Positions 1 through 8,175 of a DNA stretch of 29,577 bases are shown here, one piece after another. The notes beneath the pieces are model-generated. The model saw only the letters and a program-made list of their open reading frames with translations. It searched no databases and was not told the origin of the DNA. Position numbers and translations under genes: made by a program. Positions within the stretch are counted from its first letter, which is position 1. The number at the start of each line of letters is the position of its first letter. This stretch comes from Anaerorhabdus sp036637135 (GTDB taxonomy: Bacteria > Bacillota_I > Bacilli_A > Erysipelotrichales > Erysipelotrichaceae), in contig NZ_JAVWNC010000026.1 of assembly GCF_036637135.1 (NCBI RefSeq), positions 1 to 29,577 of the forward strand. The letters are read 5' to 3'.

Positions 1-287
1 GATTAGTGAATATAACTAGAAGAAAGATATATGAGTTATCAGGTGGAGAACAGCAAAGAGTCGCATTAGTCAAAGCATATTTAAAAGATACAGATATTAT
101 TTTTGCGGATGAACCTACTGCATCATTAGATGATGCTAATATGAAGATAGTTATGAATATGCTTAAAGAATTTTCAAATGAAGGAAAAACAGTTGTAATT
201 GTAACTCATAATAAGGAAGTAAGAGACTATTGTGAGTATAAAATTGATCTTTCAGCACTTAATAAAGTAATTGAAAGTGATAAATAA
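1..287 (+). CDS. ABC transporter ATP-binding protein, C-terminal part (cut by window edge)
   Basis: This is the C-terminal part of an ABC-type ATPase that would energise a membrane permease from the cytoplasmic side. The frame is open to the left edge (a leucine codon at 3-5 precedes the GTG at 6), so the true start and the Walker A motif lie outside the window. Visible are the ABC signature LSGGEQQRVAL, the Walker B stretch DIIFADEPTASLD and the H-loop VTHN. The EQQRVA signature and ADEPTASLD form resemble the LolD/MacB/bacteriocin-export group, but the substrate cannot be told from this fragment. The next gene, 356-961, encodes a one-helix membrane protein and may belong to the same unit. 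Certain as an ABC ATPase; subfamily uncertain. Confidence 0.93.
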   Translation, partial: LVNITRRKIYELSGGEQQRVALVKAYLKDTDIIFADEPTASLDDANMKIVMNMLKEFSNEGKTVVIVTHNKEVRDYCEYKIDLSALNKVIESDK

Positions 288-355
288 TTACGATGATAAA
301 ATAAAAATATGAGCAAACAATGTATCAACTGTGTAAGAATAAGAAGGAAATGCCA

Positions 356-961
356 ATGAAGTATATTAAACCAAGATTAAGTGATGATAAAGTTACTGAA
401 AATGATCTTTTTGATTTAAAAAGACTGAATAAATCAACCTCATCGTTTTTTTGGTTAAAACTTTTTTTATTTGTATTTTTTGGGTCTTTCTCTTATTTGA
501 ATTCAAGAACTGTTCAAGACATACCAGAAGTATTTTCATTAAAAGAAATTGGATTTAATGAAAATACTGTGGAAAAAATGACAACTAGAACAAAGTACTC
601 TGGTGATATAATCTACAATTTATCTTTATCAGCGCAGACAGAAGATAATAGTTATGTAAGAATGGAAATATCAATTTATGATTGTATATCGAATGATAGT
701 GCGGTACATCAACTAAATCATGAAATTGAAGAAAAGAGATTAGCACAACATCAACTTGTTAAACTTGATTTAAGTGACTATGGGATCAATGATGCATATT
801 CACTATATAAAATAGATGAAAAACCAACAGGGAATTTAGAGAATTCTATTTTCTTTTTGAATAAATCACGGGTTGTGGTTATAAAGTTGAACAACTCTTT
901 GGTATTAACAAAAGATAACTTAATTACTTTATGTAACCTAATCAATGTGGAGTTAGTATAA
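356..961 (+). CDS. Unrecognised protein with one transmembrane helix
   Basis: I do not recognise this family. I chose the ATG at 356 because AAGGAA sits six bases upstream; in-frame ATGs at 320 and 350 have no such site. From 356 the protein is 201 residues: a charged N-terminal stretch (about 1-30), one hydrophobic helix (about 31-48, FFWLKLFLFVFFGSF), then about 150 mostly polar residues with no cysteine-rich or catalytic motif that I can name. The topology suggests a short cytoplasmic tail and a larger outer domain. It lies 68 bases after the ABC ATPase fragment on the same strand, so it could be an accessory protein of that transporter; this rests on proximity alone. No clear terminator follows it, and the next gene has its own promoter. 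Confidence 0.7.
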   Translation: MKYIKPRLSDDKVTENDLFDLKRLNKSTSSFFWLKLFLFVFFGSFSYLNSRTVQDIPEVFSLKEIGFNENTVEKMTTRTKYSGDIIYNLSLSAQTEDNSYVRMEISIYDCISNDSAVHQLNHEIEEKRLAQHQLVKLDLSDYGINDAYSLYKIDEKPTGNLENSIFFLNKSRVVVIKLNNSLVLTKDNLITLCNLINVELV

Positions 962-974
962 AAACAACATAAAC

Positions 975-1003
975 TTGACACTAGATGTCATAGTACATAT
1001 GAT
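975..1003 (+). promoter_or_regulatory. Sigma-A-type promoter with a dyad over the -35 box
   Basis: TTGACA (975-980) is followed 17 bases later by TATGAT (998-1003), a near-consensus housekeeping promoter about 30 bases upstream of the gene at 1036. The -35 box overlaps an inverted repeat, TGACA-CTAGA-TGTCA (976-990), with perfect 5-bp arms. That is a plausible repressor site for the four-gene unit that follows. The promoter is well supported; the operator role is inferred. Confidence 0.7.
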
Positions 1004-1035
1004 ATAAATAATTTACATGCAAAAGGAGAAAGACA

Positions 1036-1509
1036 ATGAATCGATTTGAAGAGGGAGTAGAATTAATAGAATCAACATGTGGTAATAATAAGGACAATGT
1101 AATTTCAATATCTACCATGGAATTAGAACCAAGTTCAAATGGAAAACCCTATGCAAAAATTAGAGAAGTAGATGCACATTATGAAGATGGAGTTTTCTAT
1201 ATTACAACGTATGGTTTATCAAATAAGATGAAACAGATTGTGAATAACAATGTAGTTTCGTTTTCTGTATGTTTTGAAGGAATAACAGGGATAGGTATTG
1301 GCGAAAATTTAGGATGGGTATTGGATCCAAAGAATGCGGACATAAGAGCAAAGGTACGCAAAACATTTGCTGATTGGTATGATGCAGCAAATAATGAACA
1401 AGATGAGAACTGTGTTATTTTAGCTATTCATATTACAAAAGCAACAATATTTAAAGATCATGGTGCTACCGTGTACAATCTTGATTTTGAAAATAAAAAA
1501 GAAATTTAA
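1036..1509 (+). CDS. Pyridoxamine 5'-phosphate oxidase-like (flavin split-barrel) protein
   Basis: A 157-residue protein of the PNPOx-like flavin-binding split-barrel superfamily, whose members typically bind FMN or a related cofactor as small cytoplasmic dimers. The evidence is fold-level: an N-terminal helix (about 1-15), then strands in the pattern PYAKIREVDAHYEDGVFYITTYG followed by SNKMKQIVNNN and VVSFSVCFEG, and later LAIHITKATIF, which match the arrangement in these proteins. The start follows AAAAGGAG with good spacing. It is the first gene after the promoter at 975-1003 and is probably cotranscribed with the DUF3795, YdeI-like and YciI-like genes downstream (gaps of 6 to 24 bases). 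Substrate unknown. Family assignment is good, specific function not. Confidence 0.8.
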   Translation: MNRFEEGVELIESTCGNNKDNVISISTMELEPSSNGKPYAKIREVDAHYEDGVFYITTYGLSNKMKQIVNNNVVSFSVCFEGITGIGIGENLGWVLDPKNADIRAKVRKTFADWYDAANNEQDENCVILAIHITKATIFKDHGATVYNLDFENKKEI

Positions 1510-1515
1510 TAAGAC

Positions 1516-1941
1516 ATGAAGTTAAATAATAAGAAAATGAGTAATACAATGTTTGCTCCTTGTGGTATGAATTGCACAGTTTGTTACAAACATTGTTATC
1601 ATCCTAAACCATGCCAAGGATGTTTAAACAGTGATTTAGGAAAACCAGAACATTGTCGAAAATGTAAAATCAAAGAATGCACTAAAGAGAAAGGTTGGAC
1701 ATATTGTTTTCAATGTGAAGAGTTTCCTTGTTTGTTAATTAAAAAATTAGAAAAAAGCTATCTTAAACGCTATCAAACAAGTTTAATTGCGAACAGTAAA
1801 TTTGTAATAGAGAATGGATTAAATGAATTTATGAAAAAACAAACTGAAGTTTATACTTGCCAAAATTGTGAAGGAATCATTTCATTGCATGACAATGAAT
1901 GTAGTGAATGTCAAACGAAGAAGTTAGATCTACGTAAGTAA
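1516..1941 (+). CDS. DUF3795 cysteine-rich protein
   Basis: A 141-residue cytoplasmic protein with about 16 cysteines, matching the DUF3795 pattern: FAPCGMNCTVC near residue 14, CQGC, CRKCKIKEC, then YCFQCEEFPC. A second element near the C terminus, CQNCEG...NECSECQ, looks like a zinc-ribbon knuckle. The family has no established function; the cysteine pairs suggest metal (probably zinc) binding. The start has a weak ribosome site six bases after the previous stop, so it may be translated by coupling; an in-frame ATG at 1537 is the alternative start. Confidence 0.82.
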   Translation: MKLNNKKMSNTMFAPCGMNCTVCYKHCYHPKPCQGCLNSDLGKPEHCRKCKIKECTKEKGWTYCFQCEEFPCLLIKKLEKSYLKRYQTSLIANSKFVIENGLNEFMKKQTEVYTCQNCEGIISLHDNECSECQTKKLDLRK

Positions 1942-1965
1942 AAGAAGAATTTTAAAGAGGATAAT

Positions 1966-2529
1966 ATGGATAAAAATACATATAGGTTTTCCCAAAGACA
2001 AGATTTTAGAGAGTGGTTAGAAGTAAATCAAAACTTAGATAGTGGTATTTGGATTGCATTTGAAAAATCCAAGGAAGTAATATCAATTACTGCAACTGAA
2101 GCACTGGAAGAGGCTCTTTGTTTTGGTTGGATTGATGGGCAAATGAAAAGCATTGATGATAATTCATACATTAAATATTTTTCAAAGAGAAGAAAAAACA
2201 GTAAGTGGTCAGAAAAAAATAAAAAACTTGTTCTTCTACTTGAGAAGAAGGGATTAATAAAAGATTTAGGAAAACAAAAAATTTTAGAAGCTAAACAGAA
2301 TGGACAATGGGATACAAATAATACAATTGAAGTTAAGCATGATGATTTATATCAGTTAATAGAGGTAATTAAAGGCATAGAACCTGCATATTCAAATTTT
2401 AAATTAATGTCACCATCAGTTCAAAAAACATACACGAAAGCATTTATGGACCCAAAAACAGAAGCTGGCAAACAAAAAAGAATTGCATGGATAGTTGATA
2501 GATTAAATCAAAATTTAAAACCAATGTAG
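1966..2529 (+). CDS. YdeI/OmpD-associated (OmdA) family protein
   Basis: A 187-residue protein matching the YdeI/OmdA family (named 'bacteriocin-protection' in domain databases; biochemical role unsettled). Diagnostic stretches are EALCFGWIDGQMKSID (about residues 49-64), YIKYFSKRRKNSKWSEKN (about 68-86) and the C-terminal KQKRIAWIVDRL, the usual helix ending of this family. There is no signal peptide, so it is cytoplasmic. It follows AGAGGATAAT with normal spacing and lies 24 bases after the DUF3795 stop, so it is in the same operon. Family identification is firm; the function in this organism is unknown. Confidence 0.85.
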   Translation: MDKNTYRFSQRQDFREWLEVNQNLDSGIWIAFEKSKEVISITATEALEEALCFGWIDGQMKSIDDNSYIKYFSKRRKNSKWSEKNKKLVLLLEKKGLIKDLGKQKILEAKQNGQWDTNNTIEVKHDDLYQLIEVIKGIEPAYSNFKLMSPSVQKTYTKAFMDPKTEAGKQKRIAWIVDRLNQNLKPM

Positions 2530-2547
2530 AAATGAAGGAAGAAACTC

Positions 2548-2847
2548 ATGGAAAAATATCAATATGTTATGTTCATAGAAAAAACTAAGAATTATAATAA
2601 ACTAACTAAAGTTGCTTTAGAAAGGCACATAGAAAATTTAAGAAAATTAGATGATGAAGGTTATCTCGATAAGTGTGGTGTATTTAAGAAATATCCAGGC
2701 GTTGCAGGGATGATAATTCTAAATGCAAATAGTTATGAAGAAGCAGATGAGTTGTGTAAACGTGAGCCGCTTGTAATTGAAGGGTTTGCAACCTACTCCT
2801 TAAAAGTAATTCAAATTGCAGATAGAGAGAATAATTATTTATATTAG
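2548..2847 (+). CDS. YciI-family small protein
   Basis: A 99-residue protein with a YCII-type ferredoxin-like alpha+beta fold. The N-terminal strand YQYVMFIEKT, the helix with ERHIENLRKLDDEGYLDKCG, then GMIILNANSYEEADELCKREPLVIEGFATYSLK match the family, in which the EGF.TYSLK-like C-terminal strand is usual. Some YciI-like proteins act as small dehalogenase-like or stand-alone enzymes, but most have no known role. A GGAAG ribosome site precedes the ATG. Last gene of the four-gene unit, followed by the hairpin at 2856-2908. Confidence 0.78.
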   Translation: MEKYQYVMFIEKTKNYNKLTKVALERHIENLRKLDDEGYLDKCGVFKKYPGVAGMIILNANSYEEADELCKREPLVIEGFATYSLKVIQIADRENNYLY

Positions 2848-2855
2848 GTAATAGA

Positions 2856-2908
2856 AAAAGCTATTGTTCAATCGTTGAGATAACTCAATGATATAGACAA
2901 TAGCTTTT
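2856..2908. terminator. Bidirectional hairpin terminator
   Basis: The arms AAAAGCTATTGT (2856-2867) and ACAATAGCTTTT (2897-2908) are perfectly complementary, and an inner stem (ATCGTTGAG with CTCAATGAT, one G-T pair) extends the hairpin. It lies between convergent genes (YciI-like, +; GNAT, -). The flanks give T-runs in both directions, longer on the minus strand. Confidence 0.88.
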
Positions 2909-2913
2909 ATTGA

Positions 2914-3393
2914 TTACATTGCTGCAACTTCTTTAATTTTGTCTTCTGATAAACGATAAACTGTCCACTCATCCATAGGAATAGCTCCTAAACGTTTTGT
3001 ATAGAAGTCGATTGATGGTTGATTCCAATCTAGACATATCCATTCCATACGACCACAATTCTTTTCAACCGCAACTTGCGCTAAATATTTGAAGAATTCT
3101 TTGCCATAGCCTTTTTTACGATATTCTTCTAATACAAATACATCTTCAACATAAAGACCCTTTTTACCTACAAAGGTTGAATAGTTAAAGAAGTATAACG
3201 CGAAACCAACGATGTTACCATCTTCTTCACCAAAAACAACATAAGCATTTTTTTCTACAAATAATTCATTGTATAGTTGCTCATCTGTCCAGATAACTTG
3301 ATCACTCATCTTTTCATAGGCAGCGATATTTCGGATATATTGTCCGATAATAGAACACTCATCTTCTCTTGCAATACGAATATTAAATGACAT
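2914..3393 (-). CDS. GNAT acetyltransferase resembling spermidine/spermine N-acetyltransferase
   Basis: A 159-residue GNAT-fold enzyme that transfers acetyl from acetyl-CoA to an amine. The acetyl-CoA loop is RKKGYG (92-97) after LYVEDVFVLEEY (80-91). The C-terminal segment WNQPSIDFY (123-131) and the LYVED.FV pattern closely resemble the diamine/spermidine acetyltransferases of the SAT1 type rather than ribosomal-protein acetyltransferases. The substrate is therefore probably a polyamine or another small amine, but this is inferred from motif similarity only. The start follows GGAGGAG-type spacing. Monocistronic: it ends at the shared terminator and diverges from sepF. Confidence 0.87.
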   Translation of the reverse strand: MSFNIRIAREDECSIIGQYIRNIAAYEKMSDQVIWTDEQLYNELFVEKNAYVVFGEEDGNIVGFALYFFNYSTFVGKKGLYVEDVFVLEEYRKKGYGKEFFKYLAQVAVEKNCGRMEWICLDWNQPSIDFYTKRLGAIPMDEWTVYRLSEDKIKEVAAM

Positions 3394-3525
3394 AACTCTC
3401 CTCCACTCATTGATGTTAGTATATAAAAAATTGAAAAGAATATCTACTTTTTTCAGTGAAGTTACTAATATTTACATAAAATTGATAAAAAAGGCGATAA
3501 ACAAAGGTTAAAATGAAAAAAAACT

Positions 3526-3552
3526 TTGAAACAAAACCAAGTGTGATATAAT
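3526..3552 (+). promoter_or_regulatory. Extended -10 promoter of the sepF operon
   Basis: TGATATAAT (3544-3552) is an extended -10 with a perfect TATAAT. TTGAAA (3526-3531) lies upstream with a short 15-base spacer. It is about 27 bases from the sepF ATG, which follows TTGGAGG. Confidence 0.72.
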
Positions 3553-3578
3553 GATTATGTAAATTTGGAGGTCTTGAA

Positions 3579-3986
3579 ATGGGATTAAGAGATAAATTAA
3601 TGGGCTTTATCGCACCAGTTGATGATGAAGACATGGAAGAAGAGTTAGAGTTCACTGAAGAAGAAGCTAGAACTATTAGCCAATATGAACAACCAAAAGC
3701 TAAAGGTGTTACAAAAGTAAGCAGTGATACGAAGATGGTTCTATTTGAACCAAGAAGTTTTGAAGAAGCTGAAGAAGTAGGACGTCACTTAAAAGAAAGA
3801 CGTGCTGCAGTTGTTAACTTACACCGTCTTCAAAGAGAATATGCACAAAGAACAATTGATTTCTTAACAGGTGTTGTATTTGCACTTGATGGAACAATTC
3901 AAAAAATTGGTCATAATGTAATTTTATGTACACCACGTACTATCGGTGTTCATGGTGAAATTAGTTTAGACCAAGATGAAAATTAA
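3579..3986 (+). CDS. sepF: Cell division protein SepF
   Basis: SepF is a cytoplasmic membrane anchor for FtsZ that assembles into arcs and bundles at the division septum. The 135-residue protein has the expected parts: a short amphipathic N-terminal helix (MGLRDKLMGFIAP) for membrane binding, an acidic linker (about 15-30), and a C-terminal polymerising domain (about 50-130) with the conserved VVNLHRLQREYAQRTIDFLTG-like core, here VVNLHRL and DFLTGVVFALDG. TTGGAGG precedes the ATG. The stop overlaps the ylmH start by 11 bases, implying coupled translation. The sepF-ylmH-divIVA-ileS order is the conserved Firmicutes division/wall-cluster end. Confidence 0.96.
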   Translation: MGLRDKLMGFIAPVDDEDMEEELEFTEEEARTISQYEQPKAKGVTKVSSDTKMVLFEPRSFEEAEEVGRHLKERRAAVVNLHRLQREYAQRTIDFLTGVVFALDGTIQKIGHNVILCTPRTIGVHGEISLDQDEN

Positions 3987-4731
3987 CGATTTATTCTTAG
4001 AACATTATAAGGGAAATGAATCATTTGTTGCGCGTGTTCAAGATTGGATTGATCAATCTGAGCGTTATCATAAACCAATCATTACACCTTTTCTCAATGA
4101 GACTGAATGTGCTTTAGTAGAGAAGATTTGTGGTAAGCAAACACCTTATCGCATGGATGGTGGTTATCCGAATGCAACTTTAAAAAGAGTCGTCTTCTTT
4201 AGTGAAGATGACTTTTCTCTTGTTGTTTGTTTATGTGCTACGTTCAACACAAAGTTTGAAACGATTGGTCATCGGGATGTTCTAGGTGCATTAATGAATA
4301 TTGGAATAGAACGAAATCAGCTAGGGGATTTGTGGGTAAATGACAATATGATTGTTTGTTATACATCACAGAAACAAGCTGATTATATAATTCAAAACTG
4401 TACGAAGATTAAACGTTCAAATATTGAATTTAAGGTTTCAGCTCAACATTATGAACAAATTGTTAAAAAAGAACGATTTACGACTACAATTAGTAGTGAA
4501 CGATTAGATAATGTGGTGAGTGCAATGATTCAAAAATCACGTTCAATTGCGCAAGAGTACATCGTAAGCCAAAAAGTAAGAGTAAACCATGAAACACTTG
4601 AGGAAACGAGCAAATTGTGTAATAATGGTGATACGATTTCGATACGGGGAGTAGGTAAATTTATTTATCTAGGTAAACTAAAGACAACACGAAAAGACCG
4701 TATTTTGATTGAATTTGAAAAGTATAGTTAG
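3976..4731 (+). CDS. ylmH: YlmH, S4-domain RNA-binding protein
   Basis: A 251-residue cytoplasmic protein with an N-terminal YlmH-type domain (about 1-165) and a C-terminal S4 RNA-binding domain beginning near R176 (SSERLDNVVSAMIQKSR, then VRVN and a NNGDTISIRGVGKF ending). YlmH is conserved between sepF and divIVA in Firmicutes. It is related by its S4 domain to RqcP-type ribosome quality-control factors and is reported to act on stalled large-subunit complexes; it also affects division when studied with the cluster. The start lies inside the end of sepF (overlap of 11 bases). Identification is firm by domain and context. Confidence 0.94.
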   Translation: MKINDLFLEHYKGNESFVARVQDWIDQSERYHKPIITPFLNETECALVEKICGKQTPYRMDGGYPNATLKRVVFFSEDDFSLVVCLCATFNTKFETIGHRDVLGALMNIGIERNQLGDLWVNDNMIVCYTSQKQADYIIQNCTKIKRSNIEFKVSAQHYEQIVKKERFTTTISSERLDNVVSAMIQKSRSIAQEYIVSQKVRVNHETLEETSKLCNNGDTISIRGVGKFIYLGKLKTTRKDRILIEFEKYS

Positions 4732-4742
4732 GGAGTGATTTT

Positions 4743-5222
4743 GTGGCGAAGATTAAACCTGAATTTCGGTTGATGAAAAATGGTTATGATCGATTTGCAG
4801 TAGATGATGCTATTGAAGAATATGCTACAGAAATTGAAACTCTCGAAAGTAAGCTTGCGCTATACGAAAAAGAAATTCAAGATTTGGCAGAACAACTAAA
4901 TTCTGTAAGAAATCGATATCAAGTCATCGTAAGTGAATTATCAATTAAAGAGAAAGCTGCCGATGATATTGCAAGACTCGCATTAAAAGAAGCAAATATT
5001 ATTATTGATTCAGCTCAGTCAAATGCTGATTCAATTGTTAGAGAAGCATTATCAACTGCTCGAATTATTCTGTCTGACTTAGGACGTATTTCTACAGATG
5101 CAAGTGTTATGAAAGATGAAATGCATGAGCAATTATCACAACTAATTCAAGCTATAGATGACTTCGAAATTCCGAAGTTACCAGAAGTTGAATGGATAAA
5201 GAATTTTGAATTTAAAAAGTAA
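4743..5222 (+). CDS. divIVA: DivIVA-family coiled-coil protein
   Basis: DivIVA marks curved membrane at septa and poles and recruits partner proteins. This 159-residue version starts with GTG at 4743 after AGGGAGTGATT. The N-terminal membrane-binding motif is KPEFRLMKNGYDRFAVDD, in which the FRLMKNGYDR.EVD-like pattern is diagnostic. A long coiled coil (about 25-75) follows, then a helical C-terminal part (about 80-130) and a short tail. The protein is about average for the family. It follows ylmH by 11 bases, and the ileS T-box leader begins almost immediately after its stop. Confidence 0.93.
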   Translation: MAKIKPEFRLMKNGYDRFAVDDAIEEYATEIETLESKLALYEKEIQDLAEQLNSVRNRYQVIVSELSIKEKAADDIARLALKEANIIIDSAQSNADSIVREALSTARIILSDLGRISTDASVMKDEMHEQLSQLIQAIDDFEIPKLPEVEWIKNFEFKK

Positions 5223-5239
5223 GGATTAAGACATGCTAC

Positions 5240-5434
5240 TTATATTGGATTATAGAGAGTCTATGGTTGGTGAAAATAGATAGAAGATATAAGATAGATA
5301 TCACTTATGAACTGATTTCTTGAACAAAGTAGAGAAATTCGTATTCCGCGTTAAGGAATTGAGGGCATAGAGAAATCTCTATGAACTAAGGTGGTACCGC
5401 GTATAACACGTCCTTAGATTTGAGGGCGTTTTTT
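5240..5434 (+). promoter_or_regulatory. T-box leader (isoleucine) controlling ileS
   Basis: The leader senses uncharged tRNA and lets transcription continue into ileS. The T-box core AAGGTGGTACCGCG is at 5388-5401; its variable base after TGG is T, which would pair with the A discriminator of tRNA-Ile. The antiterminator arms CTAAGG (5386-5391) and CCTTAG (5412-5417) are complementary. The competing terminator is ACGTCCT (5408-5414) with AGGGCGT (5423-5429) and a T-run. The Stem I signature GGTTGGTGAAAA and an ATC at 5300-5302, followed by TATGAAC, fit an isoleucine specifier. No terminator separates it from divIVA, so it may also act as an internal attenuator of the sepF operon. The 5' boundary is approximate. 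Confidence 0.95.
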
Positions 5435-5457
5435 ATTTGCCAAAGGAGGAAGTAAAT

Positions 5458-8175
5458 ATGGACTACAAAGACACGCTATTAATGCCAAAAACAGAGTTTG
5501 AAATGAGAGGTAATTTACCAACAAAGGAACCAGGAATTTTAGAAGAATGGGAAAAGAATGATCACTATAACCAAATTCTAAAAGCACATGAAGGTGAACC
5601 GTTGTTTGTTCTTCATGATGGTCCTCCATATGCAAATGGTAATCTACATGCAGGAACAGGAATGAATCGTGTTATTAAGGATATCATTAATCGTTCTCAT
5701 GCAATGAATGGTTATTACACTCCATTCTTTCCAGGATGGGATACACATGGTTTACCTATTGAAAATGCAATTCAAAAGTTAGGTGTAAACCGTAAAGAAA
5801 TGCCTGTTTCAGATTTCAGAAAGAAATGTGAAGAATATGCATACGAACAAATTGAAATTCAAAAAGCAACAATGAAACGTTTAGGAACGATTGCAGATTT
5901 TGATCATCCTTACATTACATTGAAGAAAGAATTTGAAAGTAGACAAATTGATGCATTCGCAAAGATGGCACTTGATGGATTAATCTATCAAGGATTAAAA
6001 CCAATTTATTGGTCACCTGCAAGTGAAACAGCGATTGCAGATTCTGAAATTGTTTACATTGATAAAAAAGATCCTACAATCTTTGTGGCATTTGATGTGC
6101 TAGATGGTAAGGGTGTTTTAGAAGGTGATGAACGTTTTGTAATTTGGACAACGACACCTTGGACTATTCCTGCAAACTTAGCTATTTGTTTAAATGAAGC
6201 ATTTGATTATGCAGTAGTACAAACTGAAAAAGGTAAACTTATTTTCTTAGAAAAGAAAGTAGATGAATTACTTGCGAAGTTTGGTTTAACAAATCAAGGT
6301 ATTTTAAAAACATTTAAAGGTAAAGAATTAGAATATATTACTGTTAAACATCCTTTCTATCCAGAAAGACCATCCCTTATCATCTTAGGTAATCACGTTA
6401 CTGATGAAGATGGTACAGGATGTGTTCATACAGCTCCAGGACATGGTGCAGATGACTTCTTTGTAGGTATGAAGTATGGTCTAAAAGCATATTGTCCAGT
6501 TGATGAAAAAGGATGCATGATGAAAGAAGCTGGAGATTTCTTAGAAGGCTTATTTGTAGATGATGCGAATAAAGTAGTTGGACAAAAACTAGATGAATTA
6601 GGAAACTTAATGCATTTGGAATTTGTTACACATAGTTATCCACATGATGAACGTTTAAAAAGACCAATTATTTTCCGTGCAACTGTTCAATGGTTTGCAT
6701 CAATTGATAAGATTAGAGAAAGATTACTTGAACAAATCAAGTCAGTACGTTGGGAAAATGAATGGGGAGAAGTTCGCTTATTCAATATGATTCGTGATCG
6801 TGGTGACTGGTGTATCTCGCGTCAACGTTTATGGGGATTACCAATTCCTATTATTTATAACGAAGACAACACTCCAATCATGGAGAAAGAAGTTTTCGAA
6901 CATATTTCTAAGTTAATCTATGAACATGGAAGTAATATTTGGTTTGAAAGTGATGTTAAAGATTTATTGCCAGAAGGATATACAAATCCAAAATCACCTA
7001 ATGGTGAATTTAGAAAAGAAAAAGACATCATGGATGTTTGGTTTGATTCAGGAAGTTCACATAATGAATTAGAAGCTAGAGGATTACCATATCCTGCAGA
7101 TTTATATTTTGAAGGATCTGATCAATACCGTGGATGGTTTAACTCTTCGTTGATCATTGGTACTGCAATTCATGGACAAGCACCATATAAAAATGTTTTG
7201 TCTCATGGTTATGTATGTGATTCTAAAGGTGAAAAAATGAGTAAATCTATTGGAAATGTAGTAAATCCAATGGAAGTAATTAATAAGATGGGAGCCGATA
7301 TTTTCCGCCTATGGGCAACTACTGTCGACTTTAAACAAGATATGCGTATTGGAGATGAAAACTTAAAACAAGTTTCTGAACAATATCGTAAAGTACGTAA
7401 TACATTTAAATTCATGTTAGGTAATGTTCATGTAGAAGATTTTGATCCTAAAAAAGATAGAATTAGTTACGAAAACTTAACACCTGTTGATCAATACATG
7501 GAAGTTCTATTAAATGATGTAGTGAAAACGGTAAGAGAAAACTACATGAAGTTTGATTTCCTTGCGGTTGCGAGCGCATTAATGAATCTAATGACAAATG
7601 AATTAAGTAGTTACTACTTAGATTTTACAAAAGATATTCTTTATATTGATAAGAAAGATTCATTGCGTCGTAGACAAGTTCAAACAGTGATTTGGGATGC
7701 GATTGACACATTAGCTAAATGTTGGGCTCCATCTCTTGTTTATACAATGGATGAAGTATGGAGTAAGTTTGGTAGTGATGAAGCAAAATCTGTTCACTAT
7801 ACTCACTTCCCAGAAGTAAAAACATATGACAATGCGGATGCATTAAAAGAAACATTTGAGAAGATGCATGAAATTCGTGTTGAAGCATTAAAGGCTTTAG
7901 AACTTGCTCGTGCGGATAAAGTTATTGGTAAACCATTAGAAGCAGAACTTATTATTGAATGTTCTAAAGAAGACGAAACTCTTCTTACAGATACATTACA
8001 AGGACAAGTGGCTCAATGGTTGATCGTAAGTAAAGTAACTTTTAAAGAAGCGGATGAAAGAAAAATTACTGTAACTCCTGCGCAAGGGGTTGTATGTCCT
8101 CGTTGTTGGAATATCACAGATAATCATGCAGAAGATGGATTATGTGTTCGTTGCCAACATGTACTAAATGATTAA
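5458..8175 (+). CDS. ileS: Isoleucyl-tRNA synthetase
   Basis: Charges tRNA-Ile with isoleucine in the cytoplasm, with an editing site for misacylated valine. I place the start at ATG 5458 (MDYKDTLLMPKTEF), after AAAGGAGG, not at a TTG 21 bases upstream. It has 905 residues, normal for bacterial IleRS. Seen in order: the ATP-binding HIGH-type motif (H64-A65-G66-T67), the CP1 editing domain (WTTTPWTIPANLA, then GTGCVHTAPGHGADDF), the anticodon region start WFDSGSSH, KMSKS at 593-597, and a C-terminal zinc site with C880, C883, C896 and C899. The odd point is the fourth residue of the HIGH motif, threonine instead of histidine. Regulated by the T-box at 5240-5434; it overlaps the DUF1653 gene by 8 bases. 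Confidence 0.97.
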   Translation: MDYKDTLLMPKTEFEMRGNLPTKEPGILEEWEKNDHYNQILKAHEGEPLFVLHDGPPYANGNLHAGTGMNRVIKDIINRSHAMNGYYTPFFPGWDTHGLPIENAIQKLGVNRKEMPVSDFRKKCEEYAYEQIEIQKATMKRLGTIADFDHPYITLKKEFESRQIDAFAKMALDGLIYQGLKPIYWSPASETAIADSEIVYIDKKDPTIFVAFDVLDGKGVLEGDERFVIWTTTPWTIPANLAICLNEAFDYAVVQTEKGKLIFLEKKVDELLAKFGLTNQGILKTFKGKELEYITVKHPFYPERPSLIILGNHVTDEDGTGCVHTAPGHGADDFFVGMKYGLKAYCPVDEKGCMMKEAGDFLEGLFVDDANKVVGQKLDELGNLMHLEFVTHSYPHDERLKRPIIFRATVQWFASIDKIRERLLEQIKSVRWENEWGEVRLFNMIRDRGDWCISRQRLWGLPIPIIYNEDNTPIMEKEVFEHISKLIYEHGSNIWFESDVKDLLPEGYTNPKSPNGEFRKEKDIMDVWFDSGSSHNELEARGLPYPADLYFEGSDQYRGWFNSSLIIGTAIHGQAPYKNVLSHGYVCDSKGEKMSKSIGNVVNPMEVINKMGADIFRLWATTVDFKQDMRIGDENLKQVSEQYRKVRNTFKFMLGNVHVEDFDPKKDRISYENLTPVDQYMEVLLNDVVKTVRENYMKFDFLAVASALMNLMTNELSSYYLDFTKDILYIDKKDSLRRRQVQTVIWDAIDTLAKCWAPSLVYTMDEVWSKFGSDEAKSVHYTHFPEVKTYDNADALKETFEKMHEIRVEALKALELARADKVIGKPLEAELIIECSKEDETLLTDTLQGQVAQWLIVSKVTFKEADERKITVTPAQGVVCPRCWNITDNHAEDGLCVRCQHVLND

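Noticed and set aside
5234..5284. Leader peptide MLLILDYRESMVGENR before ileS
   Set aside because: It lies in the T-box Stem I region; the structure explains the sequence and no leader-peptide mechanism is expected in a T-box.
5437..5457. IleS start at TTG 5437
   Set aside because: These codons contain the ribosome binding site itself; the conserved N terminus begins at ATG 5458.
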